Position numbers and translations under genes: made by a program
Notes under the pieces: generated by a model
Told to the model about the DNA's origin: nothing
The model's input: the letters and a program-made list of their open reading frames with translations, nothing else
The model's database searches: none
Assembly: GCA_023105745.1 (NCBI GenBank)
Contig: JALGQZ010000019.1
Location: 6,200,001 to 6,264,000 of the forward strand
Direction: 5' to 3'
DNA length: 64,000 bases
Source of the DNA: Austropuccinia psidii
Lineage: Eukaryota; Basidiomycota; Pucciniomycetes; Pucciniales; Sphaerophragmiaceae
Part shown: one piece after another, positions 59,162-64,000 of the stretch
How the letters are laid out: each line of letters starts with the position of its first letter
Position numbering within the stretch: the stretch's first letter is position 1

Positions 59162-59185
59162 TGTACGGAGGCATGCCTCCGTACA
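59162..59185. repeat. Palindrome P4 centred on GGCATGCC (perfect)
   Basis: A perfect 24-bp palindrome, TGTACGGAGGCA and its complement, centre between 59173 and 59174. It closes the cassette that begins at P3. Confidence 0.88.
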
Positions 59186-59303
59186 ATTACTATTGGTATT
59201 CATACTGTGGCCTCCGGGCAGTAGTAGGATAGGAAGTCATGAATATTAAATTCATAAATAACTTTGCAAAATTCAATTACAATCTATCTAGTACAAAGCT
59301 AAT

Positions 59304-60047
59304 CTAAAACGGGTCAATCCTGGTTGTGAGTTTAGCTGACCTGCGTACAGTCAAGGTGACCTCATCACTTGAACCAAGACCCCGCTTTGCCACCCAGGAA
59401 TCACCAAAGTCTAATACTAAGCATCGTGAAAATTCAAATCTAAGAGGTACAGTGGGGTTAAAAGACTCTGATGAGAAGAAACTTTTATTCAGTAAATTAC
59501 ATATATACTTATTAGTACGTAGCCACACTGGCTCCACTAGATTTTTACCCTCTGAAAGTTTTGTGGAAATGTCAATTAGTGATAAAGCCCCTTTAACTGA
59601 GCTTGTTCTCCAGTCATCTGAGCATACCATCAAACCACAAATCCCCGCCGCACAGAATGACGTTAATATACCATAGCAAATTTGATTTATTCCAAGATTC
59701 TTGTGACACATCAAAAGATCTTTGATGGCCTCATTTTCTTTTGAGTTCGTGAGTTTGCCTTTGATGCCATTAACTTCGACCTTCATATGTGCACGTACCA
59801 TGTTGTACGCAATCATAAAATGGATAACTGTATCCATTAGATCCTCCAGGTTCTTGTGCGGCTTTGTGGATATCTCATTGTCAGCCCCACCACCTTCAAT
59901 GCTGAGTTGGGTTGCACATTGCTTTGATTTACTCAAGCAGGAGGCAAGGTATTCAACTGCTCCCTGTTTGAGTCCAAGAGGATCAGTTGAATTTGATGTT
60001 GGTGCAACATATGGTTTGGGTGCAACCACATTGTATGAGACTAAACT
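59304..60047 (-). pseudogene. Unidentified gene, 5' end cut off by element F
   Basis: An uninterrupted minus-strand frame of ~247 codons. It reads SLVSYNVVAPKPYVAPTS at the cut, then DPLGLKQGAVEYLASCLSK, an alpha-helical-looking middle (DLMDTVIHFMIAYNMVRAH), ICGLMVCSDDWRTSS, and the C-terminus RRSAKLTTRIDPF. I do not recognise the family. The frame formally extends to 60101, but the first 18 codons come from the F LTR, so the native 5' part is beyond F, outside the window. It is the only long intact non-transposon-like frame here and may be a disrupted host gene or captured cargo. Confidence 0.5.
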
Positions 60048-62075
60048 TGTGAGCCTTTGAGATATGACCACATACCCAATAAGGTCACAAAAAAGACTCA
60101 TAATAATTATACCTTTAATATAATTATATTAAAATTAATTAGAATAATTATACACTAAAAATAATTACTCAAATATACAAAAAATACCATAAATTGGTAC
60201 TAAAATTGGTTTAACTTAAAAACCAATGAATCAACATGTAAAACAAATTATACCATTGGATTCCCCATGGAAAAATACACATATACCATTTTTATGGCAT
60301 ATCTGTAAAGTCAATATTTAAGGAATTATAAGGTATAATACCTTATAAAAACCATAAAATCTTATTTATCTCAGAAACTAATGAAACAACATGTGAAATA
60401 AATTGTACCAGTGAATTCCCCACAAACATCCACATATAAAACAATTAATAAGCTAATTCCCAGAATCAATACTTAAGGAATTATCCTGAATATATGCACT
60501 TTTTTGGTCAACGCATATATTCAGTGATCAAAGCTAATATCTTCTAAGCTATACATGCTAGAATGATGAACCAAAAATAAAGCTACCACGTAATTACTGT
60601 AAGAACACAGATATGAACTTTATTTTGGAAATTATAAACAAGGTTAAGACTTATGAGGAAATATTGATAAAAATCAACAGAGCTGTTGACCACTTTGTTG
60701 TGAAAGTAGTCCAAACTTAAAAAAAAGTATACAGTTGGATTCTACTAGTTTATTCGAGAAGAATGACGTAATTTTTATTATTAAATTCAGGGTATAACCC
60801 CCTGAAATCAAGGTTTGAAGTTTAAAATATTGAATTTCGACAGAAAAGATGAGTTACAAGAAAAATCATCAAAATTAGAGTTTTGATGATGTAATGAAAA
60901 TCTCTTGGCAGCATAATAAGGTTATGTCAGGTTATCAGAATTCACTCTCTGAATTGCTGTAGCGTGAAAACCTTAAAAGTTATTGAGGATCAAAGTTTGA
61001 GCTTAAATTGAGCTGTTATGATCACATACTGTAACCTTAAATTAAGTTTAACAGTCTTAATAGTGATAAAATTGGTGAATACTATTAGTTTATGATTAAA
61101 ACTAATAAAATCCACGAAATTTGGGGTTCTGACAAGCCTCTGATGTCATCAAACTTAGAGTTATAGTGATAACTCTAAATAATGGTGTAATAGTGATGTA
61201 ATATGGTTTGATCATGATGTAATCACCCTCAAACCTCAAAGTATTGATCAATTCCAGTGGATATGATCAGTACACGTCTACTAGAAGCCTTTTGGACTCT
61301 AGGAGGGAGGTATTTACTATAAATAGAGCTCTTTTTACTCTATTTACCCCTCAGACGCATCAAAAACATTAAATCAATTAAATCAAAGGTAATTTCTTTA
61401 TTCTTTATATATAAAACTATTATATTATTAAAGACCAAAGACCACCTTGCTATAATCATCTATTTTGACGTGATTAAATCATTTATTTAATTGTTTTTGT
61501 TAAAAATCTCTCTAAAACTCATTTCCACGTAAAAATCCAGAATAATTTGTAATTTTCTTTATTTTTATTGTAAATACAATTTGAAAAGGTTGTATTTATA
61601 TTTCTTTTGGCGTAAAATACTTCAAAATTATTATATTAAGTGTCAAAAGTAGGTTATTTTCTCTTATTATAATAATTTCTCTATTATTACTCTCTTAATA
61701 ATTCTTTAATTAATATAAATAGTATTTATATTAATTTATAACTTTAATATTAGTAATATTATTGTTATTAATTGTTTTTTATTAATAAAAAACAATTTTT
61801 TACGCCTTTATTATTTGTTGGTAACAATAATAAAGAGCTTTATAATATATTAATTATTTTATATTAATATATTATTTATAATATTATAATTTCATATAAT
61901 ATTAATTATATTATTATATTTATTTAATAATATAATATTTTTACGCCATAATAATAATATTTCTTTATTATTATTATTATTTTAATCTTATTTATTTCAA
62001 TTATAAGGACATTCAGAGTACAATAAGTAATAAATTGGTAATTTTTTACTTATTGTTTCATAGTCAAACCTTACA
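60048..62075 (+). mobile_element. F element 5' LTR (2028 bp)
   Basis: Starts TGTGAGCCTTTGAG, matching the A1 LTR start, and ends CCTTACA as A1 does. The rest is diverged and very AT-rich (61,380-62,070 especially). TATAAATAG at 61318-61326, followed by CTCTTTTTACTCTATT, is a good U3 promoter, which would put transcription start near 61350. The left flank is AAACT (60043-60047). Confidence 0.85.
61318..61326 (+). promoter_or_regulatory. TATA box in the F LTR
   Basis: TATAAATAG in otherwise promoter-like context inside the LTR, about 1270 bp from its start. It probably drives the genomic transcript of F. Confidence 0.55.
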
Positions 62076-62090
62076 TTTGGGGGCCTGGCC
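62076..62090 (+). other. F putative primer-binding site
   Basis: TTTGGGGGCCTGGCC directly follows the LTR. The same 15 bases flank the B1 and B2 LTRs. Confidence 0.65.
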
Positions 62091-62576
62091 GTGATATTTA
62101 CTTAAAAGACCTTTAAAAAGATTCTATTTGGGTTTATTCAATAATAAATTATATTTATAATCATAAAATTATATAATAATTTTATATTTTATTGATTTTA
62201 AAAGCTATTGAGGCATTTGGAAAGCAATTGTACTGTCTTACACGTGGTTTTTCACATCCTTAGACTTGCAAGAACTTTCTTTGAGTGACTCTAGTGATTA
62301 AAAGAGATATTTTATAAATTAAAAATAATTTTTATTATAATTTAATTTTATAAGAATCATATTCATTTTTTATTTTATTCTTTAAAAAATATATAAAAAA
62401 TATTAAAAAATAAAAAAATAAAAACCAATAAAAAAGTTATTTTTATTCATTTTTATTCATTTCTTTATTTATTTCAATTTTTTCAAAGATATAAAAGCAA
62501 TTTCTACGTGGAAAATTGCCATATCTTGCCAAAAATAACACTTATTATAAAAAGACTTATATTTATTTGTCTTTTT

Positions 62577-63498
62577 TAGTGTTTGAAGATAACCCAACAG
62601 AAGACAACCAAACTACTGTTGAGAGATTGGTGGAAGAAACTTGTCAAAGTTCTCCTACACCAGTTATCACCAAAAGAAAGAAAGCTAAGAGATTAGACTT
62701 TCCAGGGCCTACCATTCAAGACTCTGAAGGTGAGCACCTCTTTTTAAATTGCCATAAAAGAATTTTATTCTAAAATACTTTTATTTTTTCTTATTCTTTA
62801 AATCATGACTACCAGAAGAGGTTCCCAATACTCCATCCAATCAGATGGAGCTGGACTCAGAAGTAGAATTGATCCCTCAAAAGGGAAAAGAAAGGGCAAT
62901 ATCCCCAGTGGAACAGAATCCACACAAGGAAGTGCCTTATCCCAAAGGCAAGTCCCAGAAAAACCCATGATATCTGAGCCTGAATTGGAACTAAGTATGA
63001 GTAACTCAAATAGGTACAAATCACATTCAGAGGGCTCAAATAGACATCTACATGAGCCAGTACAAGCAGTATTACACAGTATACAAGGACAAAGACTGGG
63101 AAATGCTGCCTCAAATACACCAAGGAGTGATGAACTCCTGACAAATCCTGAAAAAGTTCCTCAAAGAGGAGGAGATAGTGAAATACTCCAATGGATGGAA
63201 TCCACTGTCATCCAAACCTCAAATCAAAAAAATCAAGGATTATCATGCCAAAAAGAGGGAGGCAACCAAGGAAGAAGCCCCAGTAGCTTCTACCAGCAAG
63301 CCTCAAGCCAACCCACTTCCCCAAGAAGGGAAGAAGAACAAGAAAAAGCATTGGAGGAAACCATATTCCCCAAGCTACAGAATCCCAAGAATCCAAAAGG
63401 ATGCTATGGACAATGTTTTCAACATGGCCAGAACCTTGATGGAATTCAAGGACAAGGAAGAGAAAAGAATGAGACAACCTCATTTCCCAAAGAAATAA
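62577..63498 (+). pseudogene. F ORF1, spliced and overprinted on gag
   Basis: An upstream exon (about 62577-62729, FEDNPTEDNQTTVERL to TIQDSEG) follows a pyrimidine-rich TTTTTTAG acceptor and precedes a GTGAGC donor. A second exon starts near 62820 (EVPNTPSNQMELDSE). The 3' part, 63033-63498, lies in a different frame from gag-pol over the same bases: DKDWEMLPQIHQGVMNS, a stop near 63137, KYSNGWNPLSSKPQIKK, then YRIPRIQKDAMDNVFNMART, ending FPKK at 63498. The C-terminus is clearly homologous to A1 ORF1. The stop near 63137 and others at 62968-62998 (possibly intronic) mean this copy may be broken. Function unknown. Confidence 0.5.
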
Positions 63499-64000
63499 CC
63501 TTGTCCAAAGATGTTGTAAATACTTTAACAGAAATTAAAAATAGTATATTACCTCTAAAAGAAATTAAAGACAGTTTATTATCACTACAAGAAATAAATA
63601 ACAATTTATCTTCTTTAACAAAAATTGTTGTACAAAACAAAAAAGAAATTGACAACATTAAGTTTATTGTTGAAAATAATAAACCAAAGAATTTAATTGA
63701 CAATACTCAAAAATTAATACAAGGACAACAAGAATTGTATAAATACATAAAAGATATCAAAGATAAAACTTTGACAATCAATTATGATGTGAGCATTGAC
63801 AATCTTACAGAAAAATTAAATAAATTAAGTATTTCTGTAGAAAAATTTGAAGAAAAGACTTCATCACACCAAAAACTACTTTTGGACCATGTGGAAAAAA
63901 GTGATGAAGCAAGAATGCATCTGAAAGATGATATTCAAAGTGAAATAAGGCTTATTACTGAAAAAATGGATAAAATTAATGAGGCTAATTTGAATATGCC
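62805..64000 (+). CDS. F gag-pol polyprotein, N-terminal part (open to window end)
   Basis: From ATG at 62805 (MTTRRGSQYSIQSDGAGL) the frame is open for all 398 codons to the window edge. It is the only long retroelement frame here without a lesion. Residues 1-225 are hydrophilic, Ser/Gln/Pro-rich, and overlap ORF1 in another frame. From FPKEITLSKDV (63483) onward a Lys/Asn/Ile-rich coiled-coil region follows (NNLSSLTKIVVQNKKEID, TEKLNKLSISVEKFEEKT), like the gag coiled coil of A1 and B1. The capsid, protease and polymerase should follow right of the window. An intact frame suggests a recently active copy. Confidence 0.8.
   Translation, partial: MTTRRGSQYSIQSDGAGLRSRIDPSKGKRKGNIPSGTESTQGSALSQRQVPEKPMISEPELELSMSNSNRYKSHSEGSNRHLHEPVQAVLHSIQGQRLGNAASNTPRSDELLTNPEKVPQRGGDSEILQWMESTVIQTSNQKNQGLSCQKEGGNQGRSPSSFYQQASSQPTSPRREEEQEKALEETIFPKLQNPKNPKGCYGQCFQHGQNLDGIQGQGREKNETTSFPKEITLSKDVVNTLTEIKNSILPLKEIKDSLLSLQEINNNLSSLTKIVVQNKKEIDNIKFIVENNKPKNLIDNTQKLIQGQQELYKYIKDIKDKTLTINYDVSIDNLTEKLNKLSISVEKFEEKTSSHQKLLLDHVEKSDEARMHLKDDIQSEIRLITEKMDKINEANLNM

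Noticed and set aside
1..64000. tRNA, rRNA and CRISPR features
   Set aside because: No cloverleaf-like gene, rRNA segment or regularly spaced repeat-spacer array seen by eye. The tandem arrays have no variable spacers of constant length.

Overview
This window is repeat-dominated nuclear DNA of a fungus, almost certainly a rust (Pucciniales). The gene and transposon families match those I know from the very large genome of Austropuccinia psidii. That species call rests on family recognition, not on a search. Short GT-AG introns and AT-rich DNA fit a rust. I see no rRNA, tRNA or CRISPR array, and no gene I can confidently call ordinary host housekeeping.

Layout. (1) 1-27,237 is a four-level nest of Ty3/Gypsy chromoviruses. 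Element A1 (+) sits in the 3' end of B1 (-). B1 sits in the gag of C (+). C sits in the gag region of B2 (-). B1 has lost its integrase, and its place is taken by a head-to-head junction of two A-family LTRs around a 129-bp fold-back sequence. C carries an extra antisense zinc-cluster gene between pol and its 3' LTR. (2) 27,238-32,967 is AT-rich DNA with a decayed PIF/Harbinger-like locus, a second fold-back repeat and a palindrome-rich satellite. (3) 32,968-41,355 is element D (-), a second chromovirus of the C lineage, with a complete 3' LTR and only 261 bp of its 5' LTR. (4) 41,356-59,303 is a compositionally different, more GC-rich block. It holds a Plavaka-type (EnSpm/CACTA-like) transposase split by a solo B-family LTR, a rust multicopy gene convergent with a SNF2-family helicase, a Zn2Cys6-like gene, and a TET/JBP-like 2OG-Fe(II) dioxygenase. 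Four near-perfect palindromes centred on GGCATGCC separate these gene cassettes. (5) 59,304-60,047 is the 3' part of an unidentified gene, cut by element F. (6) 60,048-64,000 is the 5' LTR and the open gag-pol frame of F (+), which runs off the window.

How the parts relate. A, B and F are related chromovirus families that share a small ORF (ORF1) overprinted in another frame on the region upstream of gag. A and F also share LTR ends. C and D are sister elements that share a tandem 3' untranslated repeat. Almost all coding sequence is broken by stops and frameshifts. The main exception is the F gag-pol frame, which is open from its start codon to the window edge. The best candidates for something undescribed are the palindrome-bounded cassette block with its TET/JBP and SNF2 genes, the overprinted ORF1, and the intron-containing antisense gene inside C.
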